A stretch of 64,000 bases of DNA, taken from positions 62,001 through 126,000 of the forward strand of contig NZ_RKME01000006.1 in NCBI RefSeq assembly GCF_003797825.1, written 5' to 3'. The position numbers and the translations under genes are program-made. Position 1 is the stretch's first letter; each line of letters begins with the position of its first letter. Below, piece by piece: positions 55,837-63,959 of the stretch. The notes under the pieces were generated by a model. It ran no database searches. It was not told the DNA's origin and was given only the letters and a program-made list of their open reading frames with translations. Source of the stretch: Gordonia sp. OPL2. Lineage in GTDB: Bacteria > Actinomycetota > Actinomycetes > Mycobacteriales > Mycobacteriaceae.

Positions 55837-57341
55837 TGCCCGCCGACACTCCGGGGGCCGCGCCGACACCGTCGTCGCCGCGGCGTGGGTTCCTGCGTCG
55901 TCGGCGCGACGAGATCACCGAGATGCGCGCCCCGATGCCGCTGACGCGGGCGGTGTCCCTGAAGACCCGCGTCACCCTGCTGTCCGCGACGGTCGTCCTT
56001 GTCTCGGTGAGTCTGATGGCCGCCGCCGCATATTTCGTCGTCTATCGGGCGATGTACAACGAGGTCGACTCACAACTGGAGAGTCGCGCTGACGGCATGA
56101 CCGCGCTGGCGCGCACCGGTCTGCTCAACGAGCGCCCCGAGTCCCTTGTCACCGGTACGGTGTTCTCCACGAACATCTCCCTGGCATTGGTGCGGCCCGA
56201 CGGGCGCAGCTACCTCATCGGTGAGGTCCCGTTCGAGGACTCCGAACGCAGCATCGCGCGGTCCACCTATCGCCCGGGCAGCGTCAACCAGAGTCTGCGT
56301 ACGATCCACAATCAGCGTGTGCTGGCGCGCAAACTCGACGACGGCAACACACTTGTCCTGGCGCAGAGCCTGTTACACACCGACCGGGTGCTCAAACGGT
56401 TGGCGTGGGTCCTGTTGGTCGTCGGTGGCGGCGGTGTCGCGCTGGCCGCGCTTGCCGGCACCACGGTCGCCCGCGCCGGACTGCGCCCCGTCGGCAGACT
56501 CACCCGGGCCGCTGAAAGGGTCGCGCGTACGCAGGATCTCACGCCCATTCCGGTGACCGGCAACGACGAGCTCGCGCGTCTCACCGAGAGTTTCAACACC
56601 ATGCTGGCCGGTCTCGCGGAGTCTCGGGACCGACAGTCACGCCTTGTCGCCGACGCCGGCCACGAACTACGGACACCGCTGACGTCGTTGCGGACGAATC
56701 TGGAGTTGCTGATCGCGGCGAGTGAGCCGGGCGCGCCGGCGATGCCGGTGCAGGACATGGTCGAGCTGCGATCCGATGTGATGGCACAGATCGAGGAATT
56801 GTCCACGCTGGTGGGTGATCTCGTCGACCTCGCCCGCGAGGACGCGCCTGCCGTCGTGCACGAGGAGGTGGACCTGACCGAGGTGATCACGCGATCGCTC
56901 GAGCGGGTCCGTCGCCGCCGCAGCGATGTCGACTTCCACACCAACCTCACCCCGTGGTTCGTCTTCGGAGAGGAGCACGGTCTGAACCGCGCTGTGCTCA
57001 ACGTGCTCGACAACGCGGCGAAGTGGAGTCCTCGGGGCCGTCCGGTGCTGGTGCGGCTCGCCCAGATCGATGCGACGACCGCCGAACTCACCGTTGCCGA
57101 TGCGGGCCCGGGCATTCCGGACGAGGACCGCGAGTTGGTGTTCGAACGGTTTTATCGGTCGACGCAGTCGCGTTCGATGCCCGGGTCGGGTCTCGGCCTG
57201 GCCATCGTGCGGCAGGTGGTGTCGCGGCACGGCGGCCAGGTCCGCGCCGAACACTCGGAGCTCGGTGGGGCACTCATCCGAATGACATTGCCGGGGAGTC
57301 CCGCACCCGAGGAACCTTCGCCGCAGGTCGTTCGTCAATAG
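55836..57341 (+). CDS. mprB: MprB-like sensor histidine kinase
   Basis: 501 residues from GTG 55836. One TM segment (about 48-72), an extracytoplasmic sensor of about 115 residues, a second TM (LAWVLLVVGGGGVALAALAG, about 189-208), HAMP, then the dimerisation/phosphoacceptor segment VADAGHELRTPLTSL with His276 and the ATPase with NVLDNAAKWS, DAGPGIPDED and GSGLGLAIVRQVV. It senses envelope stress in mycobacteria and phosphorylates MprA; the same is expected here. Confidence 0.93.
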   Translation: MPADTPGAAPTPSSPRRGFLRRRRDEITEMRAPMPLTRAVSLKTRVTLLSATVVLVSVSLMAAAAYFVVYRAMYNEVDSQLESRADGMTALARTGLLNERPESLVTGTVFSTNISLALVRPDGRSYLIGEVPFEDSERSIARSTYRPGSVNQSLRTIHNQRVLARKLDDGNTLVLAQSLLHTDRVLKRLAWVLLVVGGGGVALAALAGTTVARAGLRPVGRLTRAAERVARTQDLTPIPVTGNDELARLTESFNTMLAGLAESRDRQSRLVADAGHELRTPLTSLRTNLELLIAASEPGAPAMPVQDMVELRSDVMAQIEELSTLVGDLVDLAREDAPAVVHEEVDLTEVITRSLERVRRRRSDVDFHTNLTPWFVFGEEHGLNRAVLNVLDNAAKWSPRGRPVLVRLAQIDATTAELTVADAGPGIPDEDRELVFERFYRSTQSRSMPGSGLGLAIVRQVVSRHGGQVRAEHSELGGALIRMTLPGSPAPEEPSPQVVRQ

Positions 57342-57442
57342 TGTGAGCAGGCCCGTGACCGGATCGGCTGGGTCGCACCTCGGCGAACACCGCCGGAGTA
57401 CTCGGACCGCGACTTCGGTCATCGCGGCCGAGGGCAGGACAC

Positions 57443-57448
57443 TAGGGT
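57443..57448 (+). promoter_or_regulatory. -10 box TAGGGT upstream of pepD
   Basis: TAGGGT about 100 nt before the pepD ATG, in the 203-nt gap after mprB. It suggests pepD has its own promoter besides read-through from mprAB. Confidence 0.4.
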
Positions 57449-57544
57449 TGTTCATCAGCAGTTGTGGCCGCCCCGGTCGTGTCGGCCGCGGCAGCAGTCG
57501 GGACATTCGCCGGACAGGCGACGGTGAGAGCTAAGGAAGACGAC

Positions 57545-58984
57545 ATGACGAGTGGCGGTTCGCAGGGCGATCCGTACGGCGCCGGCCCGGGTCAGAATCC
57601 CTACGGCGCTCCCGGACAGTACGGAACGCCCGGGTACGGCGGGACTGCCGGCCAGAACCCCGGCCAGAACCCCGGGCAGAGTCCGTACGCGCCGGGTCCC
57701 GGTTCGTCGGACGCGAACACCTATGGCCACCACGCGGCGTCCACCCAGCGCTACGCCGACCCCTACGGCCCGCCTGCGTCGGCGCCCTTTCCGGCGCAGT
57801 CGCCCTATCCGGTGGGCCAGGCCGGTCCCGGTGGGCCGACCGGTGGCGGGCCGGTGTACGGCCCGGGGCCGCAGAAGAAGAGGTCCGGCGGGCTGAAGAC
57901 GGCTCTCATCGTCGGTGCGGTCGTCCTGGCACTCGTGGCCGGGGCGGTCGGCGGCGTCGTCGGCGCGCAGGTCATCGACGACGATTCGTCGTCGTCGGCG
58001 CACAACGGCCCGCTCGGTGGTGACCCCACCAGCGACTCGCAGGGGCAGGTGCAGGCGCCCGCGGGATCGGTCCAGGAGGTCGCGGCGAGCGTGTTGCCGT
58101 CGGTCGTGTCGATCATCGTCCGGTCGGGCAACGCCGAGGGCGGCGGTTCGGGAGTGGTGCTGTCCGCGGACGGCGTGATCATGACCAACAACCACGTCGT
58201 GTCCGAGGCGGGGTCGGCGCGGGCCAGCCAGGTGCTGGTGATCTTCTCCGACGGGTCACGCGCCCCCGCGCGACTGCTGGGAGCCGACCCGGTGTCGGAC
58301 ATCGCCGTGATCAAGGTCGAGAAGACCGGCCTCACACCGATGAACGTGGGAACGTCGAAGAACCTGGCCGTCGGGCAGGACGTCATCGCGATCGGTGCGC
58401 CGCTGGGTCTCGAGGGCACGGTGACCACCGGCATCATCAGCGCGCTCAATCGTCCGGTCTCCACGTCCCGTGAATCGGGGACGACGTCGGTGATCGACGC
58501 CATCCAGACCGACGCCGCGATCAACCCGGGCAACTCCGGCGGTGCACTGGTCAACGCGCGCGGTGCCCTGATCGGGGTCAACACGGCGATCGCGACGCTG
58601 GGAGCCTCCGCCGAGCAGCAGGGCGGCAGCATCGGTCTGGGCTTCGCCATCCCGATCGATCAGGCGATCCGGGTGGCCCGGGAGCTCGAGCAGACCGGGA
58701 AGGCGACGCAGGCCGGGCTGGGGGTCTCGGTGCGCGCCAACACCGAGGTCGATCAGCCGGGTGCCTACATCTCCGACGTGACGGCCAGCGGACCTGCCGC
58801 CAAGGCGGGCATCCCGCAGGGGGCCGTGGTGACCAAGGTCGACGACCGGACCATCGCCACCGGCGATGCACTCGTGGCCGCGGTCCGGTCCCACGCGCCG
58901 GGCGATACCGTCACCATCACATACGTGGCCGGCGGGCAGACGCGGACCGCTCAGGTCACGTTGGAAACCCTCCAGGTCGGTTAG
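57545..58984 (+). CDS. pepD: PepD/HtrA-like membrane-anchored serine protease with PDZ
   Basis: 479 residues from ATG 57545 (AAGGAAG upstream). The N-terminus is cytoplasmic and Gly/Pro/Tyr/Gln-rich (about 1-110), then a TM segment (about 117-140). The trypsin-like domain has His217 (TNNHVV), Asp252 (SDIAVIKV) and Ser331 (GNSGGAL). The PDZ domain covers about 390-475 (GAYISDVTASGPAAKAGIPQGAVVTKVDD). It acts outside the membrane on misfolded proteins and, in mycobacteria, modulates MprAB signalling. A -10-like box TAGGGT lies at 57443-57448. Confidence 0.94.
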   Translation: MTSGGSQGDPYGAGPGQNPYGAPGQYGTPGYGGTAGQNPGQNPGQSPYAPGPGSSDANTYGHHAASTQRYADPYGPPASAPFPAQSPYPVGQAGPGGPTGGGPVYGPGPQKKRSGGLKTALIVGAVVLALVAGAVGGVVGAQVIDDDSSSSAHNGPLGGDPTSDSQGQVQAPAGSVQEVAASVLPSVVSIIVRSGNAEGGGSGVVLSADGVIMTNNHVVSEAGSARASQVLVIFSDGSRAPARLLGADPVSDIAVIKVEKTGLTPMNVGTSKNLAVGQDVIAIGAPLGLEGTVTTGIISALNRPVSTSRESGTTSVIDAIQTDAAINPGNSGGALVNARGALIGVNTAIATLGASAEQQGGSIGLGFAIPIDQAIRVARELEQTGKATQAGLGVSVRANTEVDQPGAYISDVTASGPAAKAGIPQGAVVTKVDDRTIATGDALVAAVRSHAPGDTVTITYVAGGQTRTAQVTLETLQVG

Positions 58985-59023
58985 TTGCATGATCCTCGCG
59001 CATGGGAGCAGAAAGGCTTGAGA

Positions 59024-59617
59024 ATGAGCGACCCCCGATCCACCGCCATCGATCCTGACGACGTGGTGGCCGCAGACGCGGCCGCCCGAGAGTTCGTCGC
59101 ACGGCACAGCGATGACGACAGCCGCACCTCTCCGACCGGTGATGAGATCGGCCGCGCCCTCGTGGTCGTCGTCGACGACCGCGCGGCGCACGGCGAGGAT
59201 CAGAGCCTGCTCGGGCCCCTCGTGGGCGAGTTGCTCGGTGAGGCCGGATTCCATGTCGACGCGACCGTCGCGGTGTCCGGCGACGAGGTGGAGATCCGCA
59301 ACGCCCTGAACACCGCGGTGATCGGCGGCGTCGATCTCGTCATCTCCGTCGGCGGTGTCGGTGTCGGGGCCCGCGACGTCACACCGGAGGCCACCGAGGC
59401 TCTGCTGGACCGTCGCCTGCGCGGTATCGAGGAGGCCGTCCGCAGTTCGGGTCTGGCCGCCGGAGCCACCGACGGCGGACTGTCCCGCGGATTGGCGGGT
59501 ATCTCCGGGCAGACGCTGGTCGTCAACATCGCCAACTCTCGGGCGGCGGTCCGCGATGGCATGGCCACGGTCGCACCGTTGGCCAAACACGTCATCGAGG
59601 CGATCAGCGAGTTCTGA
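59024..59617 (+). CDS. MoaB/Mog-like molybdopterin-binding protein (MoaB2-like)
   Basis: 197 residues from ATG 59024 (GAAAGG upstream). The MoCF-binding fold is visible as ALVVVVDDRAAHGEDQSLLGPLVGELLGEAGF, the phosphate loop SVGGVGVGARDVTPEA (about 107-122) and LSRGLAGISGQTLVVNIANSRAA. The usual GGTG is GGVG, as expected for the divergent MoaB2 group. It follows pepD by 39 nt, as in the mycobacterial locus. The link of a Moco-type protein to envelope stress is not understood. Confidence 0.85.
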   Translation: MSDPRSTAIDPDDVVAADAAAREFVARHSDDDSRTSPTGDEIGRALVVVVDDRAAHGEDQSLLGPLVGELLGEAGFHVDATVAVSGDEVEIRNALNTAVIGGVDLVISVGGVGVGARDVTPEATEALLDRRLRGIEEAVRSSGLAAGATDGGLSRGLAGISGQTLVVNIANSRAAVRDGMATVAPLAKHVIEAISEF

Positions 59618-59636
59618 TCAGCATGCACACGATCAA

Positions 59637-59720
59637 CCATCACCGCCGGGAGCGGTGATGGGTGAGACGTCCGACCGATCCCCGGAATCGCCGATGACCA
59701 GCGAATCCGGGGATCGGTCG
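59637..59720 (+). ncRNA. two strong hairpins overlapping a small gene's start
   Basis: Hairpin 1: CCATCACCGC (59637-59646), loop CGGGA, GCGGTGATGG (59652-59661). It buries ATG 59658, with GGGAG partly in the loop. Hairpin 2: CGACCGATCCCCGGA (59672-59686) pairs perfectly with TCCGGGGATCGGTCG (59706-59720). It could be a terminator for moaB-like mRNA or a translational switch for the small ORF. Confidence 0.5.
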
Positions 59721-59870
59721 CGTCCATCGAGGAATTGGCGTGCCAAACGCCGGATCGACGATGTGTTCGGCGACGACCTTCCTGAGCAGACAACCGACGA
59801 TTGTGAGCAAGGTCACTCAGGGCGCTCTCAGGACTGGTACGAGGCCAACCGTCCACCGCATCACGAATAG
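59658..59870 (+). CDS. small acidic/basic protein, mycolata-type, unknown
   Basis: 70 residues from ATG 59658 (GGGAG 5 nt upstream); ATG 59694 is an alternative giving 58 residues. The core RRIDDVFGDDLP and C-terminal DWYEANRPPHHE look like a conserved short protein pattern I associate with actinobacterial hypotheticals. Its first 20 codons coincide with two perfect hairpins. No function can be offered. Confidence 0.6.
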   Translation: MGETSDRSPESPMTSESGDRSRPSRNWRAKRRIDDVFGDDLPEQTTDDCEQGHSGRSQDWYEANRPPHHE

Positions 59871-60256
59871 CCCGGCACGCTGCTGACATAGCTGACGCAG
59901 CGTGTTTTCCTTCCGTTAACATTCGCACTTCGAGAGATTTCGAATGTGATCTTTGGGATGGTGAGAGGCGGCGTTGAGACACGTCGGATTGCATCTGTTG
60001 CTCGTCTCCATCTCGCTCCGATAACGTTCGCAGCGACGAACTCGGTACTTGGCGACGAGCACCGGCGGGGAGTCCTGCGATCTGTCGCGACTGACGACGC
60101 AGCAGTGACCAGGGGTCTGCGGAAGGCAACTTCCAGGGAACCGAAGCCGAAAAGGGTTCGGTTGCGGGGCGGGGGTCCGCAGCCCATGAGGGTCGACTCG
60201 GACAGCACGCGGTTGTGCTGTGCGGGATAACAACCGAATCCTGTGAGAGGGAACGA
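59871..60256 (+). other. 386-nt leader/promoter region of the porin genes
   Basis: No gene seen. It holds ACATTCG (59920-59926) with CGAATGT (59942-59948), 15 nt apart, and AACCGAA (60139-60145) with TTCGGTT (60157-60163), 11 nt apart. Both inverted repeats could be regulatory or part of a structured leader. The stretch around 59890-60010 is AT-richer than average. Confidence 0.4.
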
Positions 60257-60901
60257 ATGAGCAAGTTCAGCAAGCTTGGACTGCGTCGCGTTGTGGGCGC
60301 GAGCGCCGTCGCCGCGGTCGCGGCAGTGGGCCTGGCCACGATGGGGGCGGGGGGCGCCGCGGCAGCTCCGCTGCCCAACGGCTACAAGAACGCCACCGGT
60401 ATCGATGGCGAGTCGCTGCAGACCTGGCGTACCGGTGAGTCGGCCCTGCCGGCTCCGTCGGTCGCGAACAACGGTGCAGGCCGTGCTGCTGTGGTCTCGG
60501 GTACCTACCGGGCCAAGGCCAGCGCCGGAGTCAACGGCAACATCGCGGTCAAGGTCCTCATCGGCTGCCAGATCGACATCACCGGCCTCGAGGGCGGCAT
60601 CTCCGGCAGCATCACCGAGGCGCTGAGCCCCTCGCTGTCGGGTTCGTTGACCATCCCGCTGAACCCGGGTCAGGTTGCGGTCGTGGACGTGACCGACAAG
60701 GACATCAAGGACGGCGGCGTGGCCGCGATCCAGCTCGATCAGTTCGGCATCAACGTCGAGAGCTGCGGTGGCTACGCTTCGGCACGCACCATCGTCAAGA
60801 CCGTGGGCGCCAAGGGCTACAACACCGATGACGGCACCGTCAACGGTGAGGGCACCTACCTGCAGTCGACCCTGTACGGCAAGCCCTTCAGCCTCAACTG
60901 A
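60257..60901 (+). CDS. MspA-family outer-membrane (mycomembrane) porin
   Basis: 214 residues, RBS GAGAGGGAACG. Signal peptide with LGLRRVVGASAVAAVAAVGLA, cleavage near AAAA-APLP. The mature protein LPNGYKNATGIDGESLQTWRT, AVKVLIGCQIDITGLEGG and a C-terminal ...TLYGKPFSLN follow MspA-type porins, which form octameric goblets for small hydrophilic solutes. The gene is first of two tandem porins. Length is typical. Confidence 0.9.
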   Translation: MSKFSKLGLRRVVGASAVAAVAAVGLATMGAGGAAAAPLPNGYKNATGIDGESLQTWRTGESALPAPSVANNGAGRAAVVSGTYRAKASAGVNGNIAVKVLIGCQIDITGLEGGISGSITEALSPSLSGSLTIPLNPGQVAVVDVTDKDIKDGGVAAIQLDQFGINVESCGGYASARTIVKTVGAKGYNTDDGTVNGEGTYLQSTLYGKPFSLN

Positions 60902-60908
60902 GCGGCAC

Positions 60909-60945
60909 GCAGATAAATCCAGTCACAACTCTCTGACTTATCTGC
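60909..60945. promoter_or_regulatory. 8-bp perfect inverted repeat between the porin genes
   Basis: GCAGATAA (60909-60916) and TTATCTGC (60938-60945), 21 nt apart, between the two porin genes. Possible attenuator, processing hairpin or operator. Confidence 0.4.
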
Positions 60946-60978
60946 CCCGAGCAGATTGATATTCCACGAAGGGGAATC

Positions 60979-61647
60979 ATGAAGAAGATCAACAGCCGCG
61001 TGGCCGCCGGTGTCGGCCTCGCCGGTGCCGCGGTGATGGGCCTGACCAGCCTCGGTGCGGGTGGCGCCGTGGCCGGCCCGCTGCCCGGTGGGTTCGTGTC
61101 CAAGACCCTGGTCGACGGCACTCCGGTCACCGTTCGTCTGAGCAATGAGTTCGTCAACGTCCAGAAGGCCGTGACCAACGTCGCCACCAGCCGTGAGGTC
61201 TGGATGTCGGGCAAGGTCACCGTCACCGTCGGCGGCAAGGCCGAGGGCGGCTCGATCGCTGCCGGTTACCTGGTCGGTTGCCAGGTGAACTTCGGTGCCG
61301 GCGCCGGTGCGGGCGCGGGCGTCGAGGTTGCGCCGAACCCGGACGGTGGCGCCACCGCCACTCCGTCGGGCAACGCCGACGCCGGGTTCACCCTCGGACC
61401 GGGTGAGGCCTCCTACGTGCCGATCATCGACACCACCTCCGGCGACAGCACTGCCTACAAGGACTACAACGTCAGCGACTACACCTTCAAGGGTGCTCGC
61501 GGCGGCGTGGCCTACAGCCAGGAGAAGTTCGGCCTCGACGGCTGCGCCGGATACGCCTCAGCCAAGGCCAAGGTCAAGGTGACCGTCAGCACCGATTCGG
61601 TGAAGGGCGTCATCACGCTGTACGGCAAGCCGTTCAGCCTGGGCTGA
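60979..61647 (+). CDS. MspA-family porin, second copy
   Basis: 222 residues, RBS GAAGGGGAATC. Signal peptide VAAGVGLAGAAVMGLTSLGAG then PLPGGFVSKTLVDGTPVTVRLSNEFVNV. It has the family pattern AAGYLVGCQVNFGAGAGAGAGVEVAPN and ends GVITLYGKPFSLG, nearly the same end as the first porin. The central Gly/Ala-rich stretch distinguishes the two, which are otherwise strongly diverged. It is followed by a perfect 34-nt palindromic terminator. Confidence 0.9.
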   Translation: MKKINSRVAAGVGLAGAAVMGLTSLGAGGAVAGPLPGGFVSKTLVDGTPVTVRLSNEFVNVQKAVTNVATSREVWMSGKVTVTVGGKAEGGSIAAGYLVGCQVNFGAGAGAGAGVEVAPNPDGGATATPSGNADAGFTLGPGEASYVPIIDTTSGDSTAYKDYNVSDYTFKGARGGVAYSQEKFGLDGCAGYASAKAKVKVTVSTDSVKGVITLYGKPFSLG

Positions 61648-61686
61648 TCGGGCCGGTTCGTCTCTGACGGGCACAGCACATACCGC

Positions 61687-61720
61687 ACGGGGCGGGATCG
61701 GATATCCGATCCCGCCCCGT
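61687..61720. terminator. 34-nt perfect palindrome after the porin genes
   Basis: The 17-nt arm ACGGGGCGGGATCGGAT (61687-61703) is followed directly by its reverse complement (61704-61720), then TTGCTTGTTGT. It serves both strands: porins on plus, small ORF on minus. Confidence 0.8.
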
Positions 61721-61757
61721 TGCTTGTTGTCACCGGATTTCGCCAGTGCTGTCCCGG

Positions 61758-61877
61758 TCAGCTTCCGAAGAAGGGGAACGGGAAGGTCCGCGGCCGCGGG
61801 CGGGGCCGGGGCTGCGGACGAGGTGACGGGCCCGGGCGACGGTTGCTGTGGCCTCGTGGGTTCTGGTTGTGCGGCAT
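61758..61877 (-). CDS. 39-residue Pro/Arg-rich small protein, unknown
   Basis: ATG at 61877 with GGAGGGGG 7 nt upstream and a -10-like TAGCGT (61943-61948 on the minus strand). The peptide starts MPHNQNPRGHSNRRPG, then a PRPRPRPR-type run, and ends TFPFPFFGS. It reads as basic, possibly nucleic-acid binding or cell-surface. It uses the bidirectional terminator at 61687-61720. Coding is supported by the start context only. Confidence 0.5.
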   Translation of the reverse strand: MPHNQNPRGHSNRRPGPSPRPQPRPRPRPRTFPFPFFGS

Positions 61878-61942
61878 GCTGATGCCCCCTCCGTGTCGTT
61901 CGGATCTCTGTGAGCCGGTGGAAGTCTCCATCGACCTGACCG

Positions 61943-61948
61943 ACGCTA
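61943..61948 (-). promoter_or_regulatory. -10 box TAGCGT for the small Pro/Arg-rich ORF
   Basis: TAGCGT on the minus strand, giving a leader of about 60 nt to ATG 61877. Nearby AACC-GCAA-GGTT forms a GNRA-tetraloop hairpin just upstream. Confidence 0.35.
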
Positions 61949-62072
61949 GGGGTGCAACCTTGCGGTTAGCTGGGGGGCGCCCTGGCAACCGGCTGGGAGT
62001 CGTTGCGCGCGCTCCGCATTCGTCCTCGCCGCCCGCACCCGGGCTCTTCGAATCCGGCAGACCGGACAGATC

Positions 62073-62101
62073 GGGCCACGCTCCGTGATGGAGCGTGGCC
62101 C
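62073..62101 (-). terminator. mscL terminator
   Basis: GGGCCACGCTCC (62073-62084), loop GTGAT, GGAGCGTGGCCC (62090-62101). A perfect 12-bp stem 14 nt past the mscL stop on the minus strand. Confidence 0.75.
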
Positions 62102-62115
62102 GAAGAGGTTGTGGG

Positions 62116-62874
62116 TCAGCGTGAATGACGTCCGGGGGCGTCAGGGCCCTCCGGGTACTCGCCGGGGAACTGACCGGGCTGAGGATATGGACTGCCCTGG
62201 TGCTGATTTCCCTGGGGCGGATAGTTGGCGGGAGGCGGATAGCCCTGCTGCGGGTAGCTTCCGGGCGGGGGATAGGAACCCGGTGCCGGTTGTGGCGTCG
62301 GATACGGCGGGCCCGTCTGGGGTGATGGCTGCTGTGGTTGCGGCGCCGGCTGTGCCGGTGCGGGCTGACCCGTGGAGTCGCCCGGCGCGCTGAAGCGGTG
62401 CGTCACACCGGGATCCACTCCGGTGGCCGGGGCGGCAGGCTCCTGCAGGTGCGGCGGGAGATCGGCCTCCGCCGCGGCCTTGGCCTTCGACGAACCGTTG
62501 GGATCGAGGAGATCGCGGATCTCGGTCAGCAGCGCGACCTCGGTGACCTCGGCCTTCTTGGCGAAGCCACCCAGTTCGACGAGCTTGTTGTACGGCGCGA
62601 TGATCAGGAAGTACACCACCGCGGCGACGATCAGGAAGTTGATCAAGGCGGTGATCACCGCACCGATGTCGACGAATGTCGACGGGTTGTCGGTGATCTG
62701 GAAGCCCAGGCCCTCGGCGGCGTCCGTCCCGACGGGGATGGCGTTGATCAGCGGCTGGATGATCTTGTCCGTGAATGCCGTGACGATGGCGGTGAAGGCC
62801 GCACCGATGATGACCGCGGTGGCCAATTCGATGACGTTGCCCTTGAGTATGAATTCCTTGAATCCCTTGAGCAC
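62116..62874 (-). CDS. mscL: large-conductance mechanosensitive channel with long Pro-rich tail
   Basis: About 252 residues from GTG 62874 (AGAGGA upstream); in-frame starts to 62979 add a non-conserved leader. LKGFKEFILKGNVIELATAVIIGAAFTAIVTAFTDKIIQPLI is the N-terminal helix plus TM1, ITALINFLIVAAVVYFLIIAPYNKL is TM2, and VALLTEIRDLL is the cytoplasmic bundle helix. Instead of ending near residue 150 as usual, it continues with about 110 Pro/Gln/Gly/Tyr-rich residues (QPAPAQPAPQPQQPS, YPPPGSYPQQGYPPP). It relieves turgor on hypo-osmotic shock. The role of the tail is unknown. Confidence 0.92.
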   Translation of the reverse strand: MLKGFKEFILKGNVIELATAVIIGAAFTAIVTAFTDKIIQPLINAIPVGTDAAEGLGFQITDNPSTFVDIGAVITALINFLIVAAVVYFLIIAPYNKLVELGGFAKKAEVTEVALLTEIRDLLDPNGSSKAKAAAEADLPPHLQEPAAPATGVDPGVTHRFSAPGDSTGQPAPAQPAPQPQQPSPQTGPPYPTPQPAPGSYPPPGSYPQQGYPPPANYPPQGNQHQGSPYPQPGQFPGEYPEGPDAPGRHSR

Positions 62875-63045
62875 GGTGTGCGGTCCTCTCGTATTCGGCT
62901 TACCGCTCTTGTCCAGGTATTCGCGAGGGCGGATGGACACAGCCCACGGAGCATCGAATTCTCTGTGTGAACACGACAACCCTATCCAGGATCGTAAACG
63001 ACCGTTGCAGCGATTTCCGGAAACCGCGCCCGGGTAGCGGACACG

Positions 63046-63723
63046 TCAATGCATGACGACGGCCAGCGATGCGTCGAGACCTGCGGCGGCAACCCGATGT
63101 GCCGCCGATTCTTCCATCGCGAGAAGCACCGGGCGCCGGTCGGCACGGCCGCTCATCAGCGAGCCGTCGGCGGACGCGTGCACCGACAACGCCACCACGG
63201 CGGCGCGGGCGAGGACGGTCACCTCGGACCGGTCATCGTCGGCGGCGGTCAGGACGTCGACGACATCGCCCTCGCGTAACAGGGATGTCGTGGTCTCGTC
63301 CGACAGACGTACCGGCACCAGACGGGCGTCTCGACGGCCGGTCAGCTGGGCGGGGAGGCGCGGCGACAACAGTCGGGCGTCGGTCACGATCTCGCCGGCG
63401 TGTACGCGGCCGACCGTCGCGCGGCCGATCCCGTCCGCGGTCAGGCGCAATGCGCCACCCGGCACCAGGCCGCCGGTGACCTCCCGCAGCGCGAGATCGT
63501 CGGCGACGACGGCATGTCCGGGAGTCAGGTCCCGCGCTGCGACGACGACGGCCCGCGACTGTTCGCCGCGATGGCCGGTGACGGTGGTCGCGACCGCGAC
63601 GATCACCAGCAGAACCGACGCGAGGCGACGGGTGATCACCGATCGGGACCACCCTGGCCGGAGCGCGTGTCGGACGCGGTCGACGACGCGGGGGGACAGG
63701 GTGTCACGGGTTATCGGGCGCAT
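63046..63723 (-). CDS. SAF-domain (CpaB/RcpC-like) membrane-anchored protein
   Basis: 225 residues. One N-terminal TM segment (RLASVLLVIVAVATTVTG, about 33-50), then a SAF domain: VVVAARDLTPGHAVVADDLALREVTGGLVPGGAL and GRATVGRVHAGEIVTDARLL. The C-terminal half RLVPVRLSDETTTSLLREGDVVDVLTA matches the RcpC/CpaB family. In mycolata such proteins lie near mscL without pilus genes, so a pilus role is not implied. Confidence 0.82.
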   Translation of the reverse strand: MRPITRDTLSPRVVDRVRHALRPGWSRSVITRRLASVLLVIVAVATTVTGHRGEQSRAVVVAARDLTPGHAVVADDLALREVTGGLVPGGALRLTADGIGRATVGRVHAGEIVTDARLLSPRLPAQLTGRRDARLVPVRLSDETTTSLLREGDVVDVLTAADDDRSEVTVLARAAVVALSVHASADGSLMSGRADRRPVLLAMEESAAHRVAAAGLDASLAVVMH

Positions 63724-63959
63724 GCCGGGGACCGTAGCCGCGGGCGGGGCCGGTGTTGCGGGCCGACGACGGATCTGTGGATGACGTGCCCGGCGAGAGA
63801 ACGGTGTGGATCACCGAAGCGCCGGGCCCGATTGGACCCGGCGGCGGTGATCGGGGAGAATGGGCCGCGGTGTGCCGGGAAGTCTGGTCGGCCCCCGCCC
63901 GCGGGCGGGGTCAGTGATCGCACGTGATCAAGCCATTCACGACGACCAGGAGTTCGCAC

